This document shows positions 1 to 15,000 of a DNA stretch of 64,000 bases, piece after piece. The position numbers and the translations under genes were made by a program. Source of the DNA: Nematostella vectensis (lineage: Eukaryota > Cnidaria > Anthozoa > Actiniaria > Edwardsiidae); NCBI RefSeq assembly GCF_932526225.1, contig NC_064045.1:12084442-12148441 (forward strand), given 5' to 3'. Numbering within the stretch: the first letter of the stretch is position 1; each line of letters starts with the position of its first letter. The notes beneath the pieces are model-generated. The model was not told where the DNA came from and searched no databases. It worked only from the letters and a program-made list of their open reading frames with translations.

Positions 1-91
1 TATATAATAGTAACAATTTTCTAACAAAACAAGTCTGTTGTTATTTCTTCCAACAACATGATAAGTAGTAAGTAGACCAAAAGTGACTCAC

Positions 92-3000
92 AGTGGCATT
101 GATCGTGCTAAGGATACTCGGTGATGAGCGGGTGGGTGTTGACAATGTGCCTTTGAACCTCTGAGCTCTCTGTTGAATCTTGTGCTGAGCTTCTGGGTCT
201 TCTTCCACGTAACCCAGTACTTGGCTGCAATATCAACAACAACAAAACATTAAAGGAAGGAAAGATAGAAGCAACCACCTAGGTGTGACCAAATAGCCCA
301 GTACTTGGCTACAATATTAACAACAAGACATCAAAGAAAAGCAAAGTCATGAGTCATAAGCAAATACTACAACAAATAGGAACAAGACATCTAAGGAAGG
401 AGAGCCATCAAGCAATGACAAGAAGTGTGTCACACAACCCAGTACTTGGCTGCAATAATAACAACAAGACTTCAAAGGAAGGAAAGCCATAAGCAATCAC
501 CTAGGTGGAACTACAGAAACAAATATTACAACAAATAGGTACAAGACATCTAAGGAAGGAGAGCAATTAAGCAATCACCAAGGTGCGACACATATAGTGA
601 CCGAGTCCTTGGCTGCAATTTCACATACTGTAACAAGACTACAGAACAAAGGTAGTCACACATACTGTAACAAGACTACAGAACAAAGGTAGTCACACAT
701 ACTGTAACAAGACTACAGAACAAAGGTAGTCACACATACTGTAACAAGACTACAGAACAAAGGTAGTCACACATACTGTAACAAGACTACAGAACAAAGG
801 TAGTCACACATACTGTAACAAGACTACAGAACAAATGTAGTCACACATACTGTAACAAGACTACAGAACAAAGGTAGTCACACATACTGTAACAAGACTA
901 CAGAACAAAGGTAGTCACACATACTGTAACAAGACTACAGAACAAAGGTAGTCACACATACTGTAACAAGACTACAGAACAAATGTAGTCACACACACTG
1001 TAACAAGACTACAGAACAAAGGTAGTCACACATACTGTAACAAGACTACAGAACTAAGGTAGTCACACATACTGTAACAAGACTACAGAACAAAGGTAGT
1101 CACACATACTGTAACAAGACTACAGAACAAAGGTAGTCACACATACTGTAACAAGACTACAGAACAAATGTAGTCACACATACTGTAACAAGACTACAGA
1201 ACAAAGGTAGTCACACATACTGTAACAAGACTACAGAACAAAGGTAGTCACACATACTGTAACAAGACTACAGAACAAAGGTAGTCACACATACTGTAAC
1301 AAGACTACAGAACAAAGGTAGTCACACATACTGTAACAAGACTACAGAACAAAGGTAGTCACACATACTGTAACAAGACTACAGAACAAATGTAGTCACA
1401 CACACTGTAACAAGACTACAGAACAAAGGTAGTCACACATACTGTAACAAGACTACAGAACTAAGGTAGTCACACATACTGTAACAAGACTACAGAACAA
1501 AGGTAGTCACACATACTGTAACAAGACTACAGAACAAAGGTAGTCACACATACTGTAACAAGACTACAGAACAAAGGCAGTCACAACTAGGAAATCCATC
1601 AGCAATGTACAAGTTATGGTGGAGTCAAGCATGTACTCACAAAGATCCCAATTTTGAGTTTTTCTGGGACGCTTAAATTTCCTAAACACTCTATTGCCTT
1701 TGTCAATCAATGCAAATAAAAAAAAAATCTGTTGCTCTGCTTGGTCAGAGTTTGGCCGTGAGAGGGTATCACTGGAAACAATCTCAGAACTCTTAGCCGA
1801 TGGAAGAACAACGAGGCAGCTTTTGAGTAATAAAACCCCTTGTGCAGCTTTCTGCTTGTATTCATGAGAGTGAGTTTGCAGTATACTCAAAATCGCAACA
1901 AAGCTGTAAAGCCTATGAGTCTAAACAGAGAAAAGAGACATTTGTCTATAAGTCAAACCCACAGTAAGTACAGCTCATGCTAATGTGCACAAGAGTACTA
2001 AACCTTTACACTTCTTTTTTTATTTCCCCTTCAATCCCTAGCACAAAACTACCTACCCCTTCATGCTGTTCTTCTTATTCTTGTTTTTATTGCCTTTCTT
2101 CGGAGTCTTGGCTTTCAGCTCAGCCTTTCTGGATATCTTCCTTGCGTCCAGTCGCTCACGTAATTCCAGGCCCTCCCTGGGGCTACCAGGAGAAGAACTT
2201 CTGCTGGGACTCCTGGAGCGGGAGTGGCTCCTGCTACGCCCCCTCTTTTTCTGTGAGTAGGAGGAACCACGCCTTGAGGGTGGTGATCTACGGCTTGTAG
2301 GCGAGGACCGTCTGCGAGATGGGTGCCATCTGGGTAAGGATCTGTCATCTTTGGGCTTTTGAGGGGGGCTTCCTCTGAGGCTGTTAAAAATAAGAGCATC
2401 AGTATGACACTAATGAGAGCATCAGTCTAACACTAATAAGAGCATCAGTCTAACACTAATAAGAGCATCAGTCTAACACTAATAAGAGCATCAGTATGAC
2501 ACTAATAAGAGCATCAGTCTAACACTAATAAGAGCATCAGTATGACACTAATAAGAGCATCAGTATGACACTAATAAGAGCATCAGTTTAACACTAATAA
2601 GAGCATCAGTATGACACTAATAAGAGCATCAGTCTAACACTAATAATAGCATAAGTATGACACTAATAAGAGTATCAGTATGACACTAATACGAGCATCA
2701 GTATGACACTAATAAGAGCATCAGTATGACACTAATAAAAGCATCAGTATGGCACTAATAAGAGCATCAGTATGACACTAATAAGAGCATCAGTATGACA
2801 CTAATAAGAGCATCAGTATGACACTAATAAGAGCATCAGTATAACACTAATAAGAGCATCAGTATGACACTAATAAGAGAATCAGTATGACACTAATAAA
2901 AGCATCAGTATGGCACTAATAAGAGCATCAGTATGACACTAATAAGAGCATCAGTATGACACTAATAAGAGCATCAGTATGACACTAATAAGAGCATCAG

Positions 3001-6000
3001 TATGACACTAATAAGAGCATCAGTATGACACTAATAAGAGCATCAGTATGACACTAATAAGAGCATCAGTATGACACTAATAAGAGCATCAGTATGACAC
3101 TAATAAGAGCATCAATATGACACTAATAAGAGCATCAGTATGACACTAATAAGAGCATCAATATGACACTAATAAGAGCATCAGTATAACACTAATAAGA
3201 GCATCAGTATGACACTAATAAGAGCATCAGTATAACACTAATAAGAGCATCAGTCTAACATTAATAAGAGCATCAGTATGACACTAATAAGAGCATCAGT
3301 ATGAGACTAATAAGAGAATCAGTCTAACACTAATAAGAGCATCAGTATAACACTAATAAGAGCATCAGTATGACACTAATAAGAGCATCAGTATGACACT
3401 AATAAGAGCGTCAGTATAACACTAATAAGAGCATCAGTATGACACTAATAAGAGCATCAGTATGGCACTAATAAGAGCATCAGTCTAACACTAATAAGAG
3501 CATCAGTCTAACACTAATAAGAGCATCAGTCTAACACTAATAAGAGCATCAGTATGACACTAATAAGAGCATCAGTATGACATTAATAAGAGCATCAGTA
3601 TGACACTAATAAGAGCATCAGTATGACACTAATAAGAGCATCAGTATGACACTAATAAGAGCATCAGTATGACACTAATAAGAGCATCAGTCTAACACTA
3701 ATAAGAGCATCAGTCTAACACTAATAAGAGCATCAGTCTAACACTAATAAGAGCATCAGTATGACACTAATAAGAGCATCAGTATGACATTAATAAGAGC
3801 ATCAGTATGACACTAATAAGAGCATCAGTCTAACACTAATAAGAGCATCAGTCTAACACTAATAAGAGCATCAGTATGACACTAATAAGAGCATCAGTAT
3901 GACACTAATAAGAGCATCAGTCTAACACTAATAAGAGCATCAGTATGACACCAATAAGAGCATCAGTATGACACTAATAAGAGCATCAGTATGACACTAA
4001 TAAGAGCATCAGTCTAACACTAATAAGAGCATCAGTATGACATTAATAAGAGCATCAGTATGACACTAATAAGAGCATCAGTATGACACTAATAAGAGCA
4101 TCAGTATGACACTAATAAGAGCATCAGTATGGCACTAATAAGAGCATCAGTCTAACACTAATAAGAGCATCAGTCTAACACTAATAAGAGCATCAGTCTA
4201 ACACTAATAAGAGCATCAGTATGACACTAATAAGAGCATCAGTATGACATTAATAAGAGCATCAGTATGACACTAATAAGAGCATCAGTATGACACTAAT
4301 AAGAGCATCAGTATGACACTAATAAGAGCATCAGTATGACACTAATAAGAGCATCAGTATGACACTAATAAGAGCATCAGTATGACACTAATAAGAGTAT
4401 CAGTATGACACTAATAAGAGCATCAGTATGACACTAATAAGAGAATCAGTATGACACTAATAAAAGCATCAGTATGGCACTAATAAGAGCATCAGTATGA
4501 CACTAATATGAGCATCAGTATGACACTAATAAGAGCATCAGTATGACACTAATAAGAGCATCAGTATGACACTAATAAGAGCATCAGTCTAACATTAATA
4601 AGAGCATCAGTATGACACTAATAAGAGCATCAGTCTAACACTAATAAGAGCATCAGTATAACACTAATAAGAGCATCAGTATGACACTAATAAGAGCATC
4701 AGTATGACACTAATATGAGCATCAGTATGACACTAATAAGAGCATCAGTCTAACACTAATAAGAGCATCAGTATGACACCAATAAGAGCATCAGTATGAC
4801 ACTAATAAGAGCATCAGTCTAACACTAATAAGAGCATCAGTATGACACTAATAAGAGCATCAGTCTAACACTAATAAGAGCATCAGTATGACACTAATAA
4901 GAGCATCAGTATGACACTAATAAGAGCATCAGTATGACACTAATAAGAGCATCAGTATGACACTAATAAGAGCATCAGTATGACACTAACAAGAGCATCA
5001 GTATGACACTAATAAGAGCATCAGTATGACACTAATAAGAGCATCAGTATGACACTAATAAGAGCATCAGTATGACACTAATAAGAGCATCAGTATGACA
5101 CTAATAAGAGCATCAGTATGACACTAATAAGAGCATCAGTATGACACTAATAAGAGCATCAGTATGACACTAATAAGAGCATCAGTCTAACACTAATAAG
5201 AGCATCAGTATGACACTAATAAGAGCATCAGTATGACACTAATAAGAGCATCAGTATGACACTAATAAGAGCATCAGTCTAACATTAATAAGAGCATCAG
5301 TATGACACTAATAAGAGCATCAGTCTAACACTAATAAGAGCATCAGTATGACACTAATAAGAGCATCAGTATGACACTAATAAGAGCATCAGTCTAACAC
5401 TAATAAGAGCATCAGTATAACACTAATAAGAGCATCAGTATGACACTAATAAGAGCATCAGTATGACACTAATAAGAGCGTCAGTATAACACTAATAAGA
5501 GCATCAGTATGACACTAATAAGAGCATCAGTCTAACATTAATAAGAGCATCAGTATGACACTAATAAGAGCATCAGTCTAACACTAATAAGAGCATCAGT
5601 ATAACACTAATAAGAGCATCAGTATGACACTAATAAGAGCATCAGTATGACACTAATAAGAGCATCAGTATGACACTAATAAGAGCATCAGTCTAACACT
5701 AATAAGAGCATCAGTATGACACCAATAAGAGCATCAGTATGACACTAATAAGAGCATCAGTCTAACACTAATAAGAGCATCAGTATGACACTAATAAGAG
5801 CATCAGTCTAACACTAATAAGAGCATCAGTATGACACTAATAAGAGCATCAGTATGACACTAATAAGAGCATCAGTCTAACACTTATAAGAGCATCAGTA
5901 TGACACTAATAAGAGCATCAGTATGACACTAATAAGAGCATCAGTATGACACTAATAAGAGCATCAGTATGACACTAACAAGAGCATCAGTATGACACTA

Positions 6001-9000
6001 ATAAGAGCATCAGTATGACACTAATAAGAGCATCAGTATGACACTAATAAGAGCATCAGTATGACACTAAAAAGAGCATCAGTATGACACTAATAAGAGC
6101 ATCAGTATGACACTAATAAGAGCATCAGTATGACACTAATAAGAGCATCAGTATGACACTAATAAGAGCATCAGTCTAACACTAATAAGAGCATCAGTAT
6201 GACACTAATAAGAGCATCAGTATGACACTAATAAGAGCATCAGTATGACACTAATAAGAGCATCAGTATGACACTAATAAGAGCATCAGTATGACACTAA
6301 TAAGAGCATCAGTATGACACTAATAAGAGCATCAGTCTAACACTAATAAGAGCATCAGTATGACACTAATAAGAGAATCAGTATGACACTAATAAAAGCA
6401 TCAGTATGGCACTAATAAGAGCATCAGTATGACACTAATATGAGCATCAGTATGACACTAATAAGAGCATCAGTATGACACTAATAAGAGCATCAGTATG
6501 ACACTAATAAGAGCATCAGTCTAACATTAATAAGAGCATCAGTATGACACTAATAAGAGCATCAGTCTAACACTAATAAGAGCATCAGTATGACACTAAT
6601 AAGAGCATCAGTATGACACTAATAAGAGCATCAGTCTAACACTAATAAGAGCATCAGTATAACACTAATAAGAGCATCAGTATGACACTAATAAGAGCAT
6701 CAGTATGACACTAATAAGAGCGTCAGTATAACACTAATAAGAGCATCAGTATGACACTAATAAGAGCATCAGTATGGCACTAATAAGAGCATCAGTCTAA
6801 CACTAATAAGAGCATCAGTCTAACACTAATAAGAGCATCAGTATGACACTAATAAGAGCATCAGTATGGCACTAATAAGAGCATCAGTATGACACTAATA
6901 AGAGCATCAGTATGACACTAATAAGAGCATCAGTATGACACTAATAAGAGCATCAGTATGACACTAATAAGAGCATCAGTCTAACACTAATAAGAGCATC
7001 AGTATGACACTAATAAGAGCATCAGTATGACACTAATAAGAGCATCAGTATGACACTAATATGAGCATCAGTATGACACTAATAAGAGCATCAGTCTAAC
7101 ACTAATAAGAGCATCAGTATGACACTAATAAGAGCATCAGTATGACACTAATAAGAGCATCAGTATGACACTAATAAGAGCATCAGTATGACACTAATAA
7201 GAGCATCAGTATGACACTAATAAGAGCATCAGTCTAACACTAATAAGAGCATCAGTATAACACTAATAAGAGCATCAGTATGACACTAATAAGAGCATCA
7301 GTATGACACTAATATGAGCATCAGTATGACACTAATAAGAGCATCAGTCTAACACTAATAAGAGCATCAGTCTGACACTAATAAGAGCATCAGTATGACA
7401 CTAATAAGAGCATCAGTATGACACTAATAAGAGCATCAGTATGACACTAATAAGAGCATCAGTATGGCACTAATAAGAGCATCAGTCTAACACTAATAAG
7501 AGCATCAGTCTAACACTAATAAGAGCATAAGTCTAACACTAACAAGAGCATCAGTATGACACTAATAAGAGCATCAGTATGACACTAATAAGAGCATCAG
7601 TATGACACTAATAAGAGCATCAGTATGACACTAATAAGAGCATCAGTCTAACACTAATAAGAGCATCAGTCTAACACTAATAAGAGCATCAGTATGACAC
7701 TAATAAGAGCATCAGTATGACACTAATAAGAGCATCAGTATGACACTAATAAGAGCATCAGTATGACACTAATAAGAGCATCAGTATGACACTAATAAGA
7801 GCATCAGTATGACACTAATAAGAGCATCAGTCTAACACTAATAAGAGCATCAGTATGACACTAATAAGAGCATCAGTATGACACTAATAAGAGCATCAGT
7901 CTAACACTTATAAGAGCATCAGTATGACACTAATAAGAGCATCAGTATGACACTAATAAGAGCATCAGTATGACACTAATAAGAGCATCAGTATGACACT
8001 AACAAGAGCATCAGTATGACACTAATAAGAGCATCAGTATGACACTAATAAGAGCATCAGTATGACACTAATAAGAGCATCAGTATGACACTAATAAGAG
8101 CATCAGTATGACACTAATAAGAGCATCAGTATGACACTAATAAGAGCATCAGTATGACACTAATAAGAGCATCAGTATGACACTAATAAGAGCATCAGTA
8201 TGACACTAATAAGAGCATCAGTCTAACATTAATAAGAGCATCAGTATGACACTAATAAGAGCATCAGTCTAACACTAATAAGAGCATCAGTATAACACTA
8301 ATAAGAGCATCAGTATGACACTAATAAGAGCATCAGTATGACACTAATATGAGCATCAGTATGACACTAATAAGAGCATCAGTATGACACCAATAAGAGC
8401 ATCAGTATGACACTAATAAGAGCATCAGTCTAACACTAATAAGAGCATCAGTATGACACTAATAAGAGCATCAGTCTAACACTAATAAGAGCATCAGTAT
8501 GACACTAATAAGAGCATCAGTATGACACTAATAAGAGCATCAGTCTAACACTTATAAGAGCATCAGTATGACACTAATAAGAGCATCAGTATGACACTAA
8601 TAAGAGCATCAGTATGACACTAATAAGAGCATCAGTATGACACTAACAAGAGCATCAGTATGACACTAATAAGAGCATCAGTATGACACTAATAAGAGCA
8701 TCAGTATGACACTAATAAGAGCATCAGTATGACACTAATAAGAGCATCAGTATGACACTAATAAGAGCATCAGTATGACACTAATAAGAGCATCAGTATG
8801 ACACTAATAAGAGCATCAGTATGACACTAATAAGAGCATCAGTCTAACACTAATAAGAGCATCAGTATGACACTAATAAGAGCATCAGTATGACACTAAT
8901 AAGAGCATCAGTATGACACTAATAAGAGCATCAGTATGACACTAATAAGAGCATCAGTATGACACTAATAAGAGCATCAGTCTAACACTAATAAGAGCAT

Positions 9001-12000
9001 CAGTATGACACTAATAAGAGAATCAGTATGACACTAATAAAAGCATCAGTATGGCACTAATAAGAGCATCAGTATGACACTAATATGAACATCAGTATGA
9101 CACTAATAAGAGCATCAGTATGACACTAATAAGAGCATCAGTATGACACTAATAAGAGCATCAGTCTAACATTAATAAGAGCATCAGTATGACACTAATA
9201 AGAGCATCAGTCTAACACTAATAAGAGCATCAGTATGACACTAATAAGAGCATCAGTATGACACTAATAAGAGCATCAGTCTAACACTAATAAGAGCATC
9301 AGTATAACACTAATAAGAGCATCAGTATGACACTAATAAGAGCATCAGTATGACACTAATAAGAGCGTCAGTATGACACTAATAAGAGCATCAGTATGAC
9401 ACTAATAAGAGCATCAGTATGGCACTAATAAGAGCATCAGTCTAACACTAATAAGAGCATCAGTCTAACACTAATAAGAGCATCAGTATGACACTAATAA
9501 GAGCATCAGTATGGCACTAATAAGAGCATCAGTATGACACTAATAAGAGCATCAGTATGACACTAATAAGAGCATCAGTATGACACTAATAAGAGCATCA
9601 GTATGACACTAATAAGAGCATCAGTATGACACTAATAAGAGCATCAGTCTAACACTAATAAGAGCATCAGTATGACACTAATAAGAGCATCAGTATGACA
9701 CTAATAAGAGCATCAGTATGACACTAATATGAGCATCAGTATGACACTAATAAGAGCATCAGTCTAACACTAATAAGAGCATCAGTATGACACTAATAAG
9801 AGCATCAGTATGACACTAATAAGAGCATCAGTATGACACTAATAAGAGCATCAGTATGACACTAATAAGAGCATCAGTATGACACTAATAAGAGCATCAG
9901 TCTAACACTAATAAGAGCATCAGTATAACACTAATAAGAGCATCAGTATGACACTAATAAGAGCATCAGTCTAACACTAATAAGAGCATAAGTCTAACAC
10001 TAACAAGAGCATCAGTATGACACTAATAAGAGCATCAGTATGACACTAATAAGAGCATCAGTATGACACTAATAAGAGCATCAGTATGACACTAATAAGA
10101 GCATCAGTCTAACACTAATAAGAGCATCAGTCTAACACTAATAAGAGCATCAGTATGACACTAATAAGAGCATCAGTATGACACTAATAAGAGCATCAGT
10201 ATGACACTAATAAGAGCATCAGTATGACACTAATAAGAGCATCAGTATGACACTAATAAGAGCATCAGTATGACACTAATAAGAGCATCAGTCTAACACT
10301 AATAAGAGCATCAGTATGACACTAATAAGAGCATCAGTATGACACTAATAAGAGCATCAGTCTAACACTTATAAGAGCATCAGTATGACACTAATAAGAG
10401 CATCAGTATGACACTAATAAGAGCATCAGTATGACACTAATAAGAGCATCAGTATGACACTAACAAGAGCATCAGTATGACACTAATAAGAGCATCAGTA
10501 TGACACTAATAAGAGCATCAGTATGACACTAATAAGAGCATCAGTATGACACTAATAAGAGCATCAGTATGACACTAATAAGAGCATCAGTATGACACTA
10601 ATAAGAGCATCAGCATGACACTAATAAGAGCATCAGTATGACACTAATAAGAGCATCAGTCTAACACTAATAAGAGCATCAGTATGACACTAATAAGAGC
10701 ATCAGTATGACACTAATAAGAGCATCAGTATGACACTAATAAGAGCATCAGTATGACACTAATAAGAGCATCAGTATGACACTAATAAGAGCATCAGTCT
10801 AACACTAATAAGAGCATCAGTATGACACTAATAAGAGCATCAGTATGACACTAATAAGAGCATCAGTATGACACTAATAAGAGCATCAGTATGACACTAA
10901 TAAGAGCATCAGTATGACACTAATAAGAGCATCAGTATGACACTAATAAGAGCATCAGTATGACACTAATAAGAGCATCAGTATGACACCAATAAGAGCA
11001 TCAGTCTAACACTAATAAGAGCATCAGTATGACACTAATAAGAGCATCAGTATGACACTAATAAGAGCATCAGTCTAACACTAATAAGAGCATCAGTATA
11101 ACACTAATAAGAGCATCAGTATGACACTAATAAGAGCATCAGTATGACACTAATATGAGCATCAGTATGACACTAATAAGAGCATCAGTCTAACACTAAA
11201 AAGAGCATCAGTATGACACCAATAAGAGCATCAGTATGACACTAATAAGAGCATCAGTCTAACACTAATAAGAGCATCAGTATGACACTAATAAGAGCAT
11301 CAGTATGACACTAATAAGAGCATCAGTTTAACACTAATAAGAGCATCAGTATAACACTAATAAGAGCATCAGTCTAACACTACTGGTCAGAGCACAACAG
11401 AATCCTTTTAGTTAAGAGGTTTGAGTCAAAACTGTAGTGATTCATGCTCTGTTAAACAGAAAAATAAGAGCATCAGTATAACACTACTGGTCAGAGCATG
11501 TCAGAATCCTTCTAGTTAAGAAGTTTGTGTCAAAACTGTAGTGATTCATGCTTGCTTGTCTAATGTCTGTTGCACACTAGTGACATAACAACAAAAAGAC
11601 ATGGACTTGAGCACTCTTATCTTTGCATGTTCAAGTGTGAACGGTTTAACATTTTGAAATAAGCCTGACATAACGACACTATGCCCATGTTGTTATGTCA
11701 GGCTAAACAGAGTATGCACACCCATGTTGGTATGTTGTTACGTCACTAGTGTGCACCAGGCATTAGTAGCCACGGTAGCATGGGTTAATGCAAAACTCAG
11801 GCAATTTATCTTGGGTAAAATATATATTTTGCACCTTGGAAGGTCTTCCTTATCCCAGTCTATGATCCATGCAGTGCCGTCTTTGAATGCGTTGGCAAGT
11901 CGCTCCTTCAAGTAGCGCTCTGTTTCATCCTTGTCAGATTCAGTCACACACTGCTCAAATGCTTTCTGCACATAATCCCTGATCGCGAAAGTTAATAACA

Positions 12001-15000
12001 ATCAGTCAAATGTTGCTCATACACAGAGACCAAAATAAAACTACTACAAATATATAACAAATGAAAACTTGTTTGTCAACTTATAATCCAGTTTCTGGCA
12101 GATCCGGTTGTTGGATTAGAAAGATAGCAGTCTTCAGAAATTTGAGCAGTACATGGCCAGAAATCATCAGGCAGAAATATTTCCATAATTGCATATAGTT
12201 TTGGGGTATTGCTTTCGATACATGTTGAAATCTAGCCATTATTGTTTGCACCATCATGAAAAATATTTTTCAAATTTCGAAAAATTTTACAGAAATGAGT
12301 TGAAAATGACATGGAAAGTGATTAAGAAAAACAGTGCCTTTTGGAGAATTAAAAATCAATATTTTAGCTTCCACTCTGGAAACACCACACACCATTACTG
12401 ACACTTATGCTGCAGACTATCCAGGTCCAAGATTTTTAATGTTTTATTGACAGAAATTACTTGATATTCTGTTCGAATTTGTCAGCGACCAACCTGAGAC
12501 TCTGAGGCCATTCCTGCACAGAGACATCATTCCTGTGAGAATAAGGAAATCGTTTGAGACAGAGAAAAATGTTTTCAGTAGAGAAAGCAAGTGGGATTAA
12601 CAAAACAAAACAATTACCACCATCATCATCATGATCATCATCATCAAAAAAGTATCTTTCCTCATTGTTATCATCATTATATAAAAGAACCTTTCCTCAT
12701 TGTCATCACCATAACCATCACAATCAACACCACCATCATCATCATCACCCTTATCATCATCATCAAAAAAGTTCCCCTCCTCGCAGTCGTCATCGTCATC
12801 ATATAACAGAACCTTTCATCAGTCATCACCATCAAAAAAGTTCCATTCCTCATCGTCGTCGTCGTCATCATCATCATCATCATATAACAGTACCTTTCCT
12901 CTTGCCTTGGCTGGGGCTTTGGCCTCTCTGGCTGTTTTGCCGGGGGAGGGGTGGGGACCTTGTGGTGGTAGTGGTTAGGTACAGGGGGTTGATGTTCATC
13001 TTGTGACTGGTCTGAGTTGTTGTCTCTATTAGGAGACCAGGGGCGTTCAGATAAAGGTTTAAATCTTTTGGCTTGAGCTGGATTCTCCTTGTTTCCTATA
13101 AGGGATAAATGGCATGCTGAGTGAAACACCAGTTTCAAGTCCTTAGCATAAGCGTATGCGCATCAGCTGTCAAAAAATAAACCAATCATAGCTATTGTTA
13201 TGATACATTCAAAACACGACTTTCAAAATAAAATGTTACGAGTGACACTTTTCCGCACGCTAGCGGGAAATGTCCATTTTTGCAAAGGAGAATATTATTT
13301 CCAACTCTAGAAAAGGAGGGCAAAAGTCTGAACATTTGCCTAAGGAGTGCTGTAGATTGTGCAAAAAGATATTGAAAATCCAAAGCCATTTAATCAAGAT
13401 ACAGTCTTGTGTCAAACTCTCAACCGATCCTAAGAAGACAGAGTATATGCCCTTGAATATGCTAGGGATATTACTTGACTCGATGGCACTGGCTGATATT
13501 ACAATCAAGTACAACTCCACTAACTGATCACCAATGATGCTCTTTAGAGGAACAACAACAAGAAAAAATGACTTGTGTTTCGTTTTTGCGTCTTGAAGCA
13601 ACACAAGAAATTGTAATATCAAGCTTTTGCCAAAGCTCCTTTGCATTATTGCCAAAACATTGTTCTTGTTGAACAACTGAGAGAGGCATCTGACTCTCCT
13701 CCTCTTTAAAAGAAAAATTAGCTCCCTTGACTTCTTTTAATTGAGAGGAAACTACCGCTAAACACTTTAAAAACAAATCGCTGTCCATCATCTTGTCTAA
13801 TGTGTGAACAATGTGACACGTTGATTGAGAACTTCTCAGCCAATAGCATTCTATGTTCTCTTAGTAAACGTAGAATAGAGCCAGAACAAAAGACTTTTGA
13901 CAGACTCCCCTTTTCTGTCTCTTGGTCCCAGTACCCTCTTCTTCTCCCCTCTCCCTGAGCCGCTATAATACTTGAACTATTTCTATGATATCATTGTGCA
14001 ACCTATTTTAATGTTTGTAGTCCTTCCCTTTCTCAGTCTGCCCCAAATAAGACTTAATAAAATGAGACTATAGCGATGTAGTTGACTACCAGTTTTTTTG
14101 GTGTCTTATACAGTATTAAGTATTTTGGTTAGACATTTTTTATTTAATGCTGAAAAAACCTCTTACATACGAACCTTGATTCCATAGCCTAGCATTACTC
14201 TGCTGTTTCCAGAAGCCCTTGTTCTGACCGCTCTTCACTGCATTGGCATATGAATTCTGCCTAGTATGTGGGCCAGCCTCTGGACCAGCATAATCTGTAT
14301 GGTCATTTCCGTCTTCATGCAAATTAGCCTCACTGTTCGCTTGGTTTCCATTCTGCTCCTATAACACCCCAAAAAATGTACATGACAATATACAAAGCAC
14401 CATCTTAATTTTACAAGACAATCTAGGTACAATAAGAAAGAGAAGGAAAAAAAAAGAGAGAGTGAAATGGGAAGGCAATGCAGGCTGACTTTATCAAGAG
14501 TTGCAGCCTTAAACTGGATTGCTTTAGAGAGCGAGGTTTTCACACTCACAACTATCGACATTTGCTCAGGTCAGGAAATGGCAAGATACTCATTCCTAGT
14601 CTTTGCACTGACCGACCGTGTAAATATGTTATTCATGTTTTGCCTTCTGTTTTCTGTGTTTGACAGGTGTTTATCATAGCATAAGGAATTCTTAAAACCA
14701 ATCAGCATCATTATTTTCATCAAGAGTTTAGACATGAACCCGGATCTACGAGTAAGTCACACCTGTCCTTATGACTTACCAGATTTTGTCCACTTTGTTG
14801 CTGTTTTGGACCACCAAACCTTGGTGGAAAGGTGTTTGCTCGGACTTGAGGGTGTGGCTGTGGTGGCCGGAACTGGTGTCTGATGTTGCTATTGGGCGAT
14901 AATGATGTTGTTGATGAATTATCTGTGTTGGTGGTGCTATGAGGTATCGTAGCTGGTGCAGACGGCCGAGTTGTGCCTGCTAATTGGTTACTAGGGGTGT

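Noticed and set aside
1564-1890. 108-codon minus ORF as a LENG8 exon
   Set aside because: Exons 8 and 9 already join in phase (2 then 1) without it, it overlaps the 37-bp array and resembles no LENG8 region.
2394-11386. CRISPR-like or centromeric satellite
   Set aside because: Units are contiguous without spacers, and the array lies inside a spliced gene; a centromere role has no support here.
12591-13006. His-rich plus ORFs
   Set aside because: Translation of CAT-triplet repeat across a LENG8 intron and exon on the other strand.
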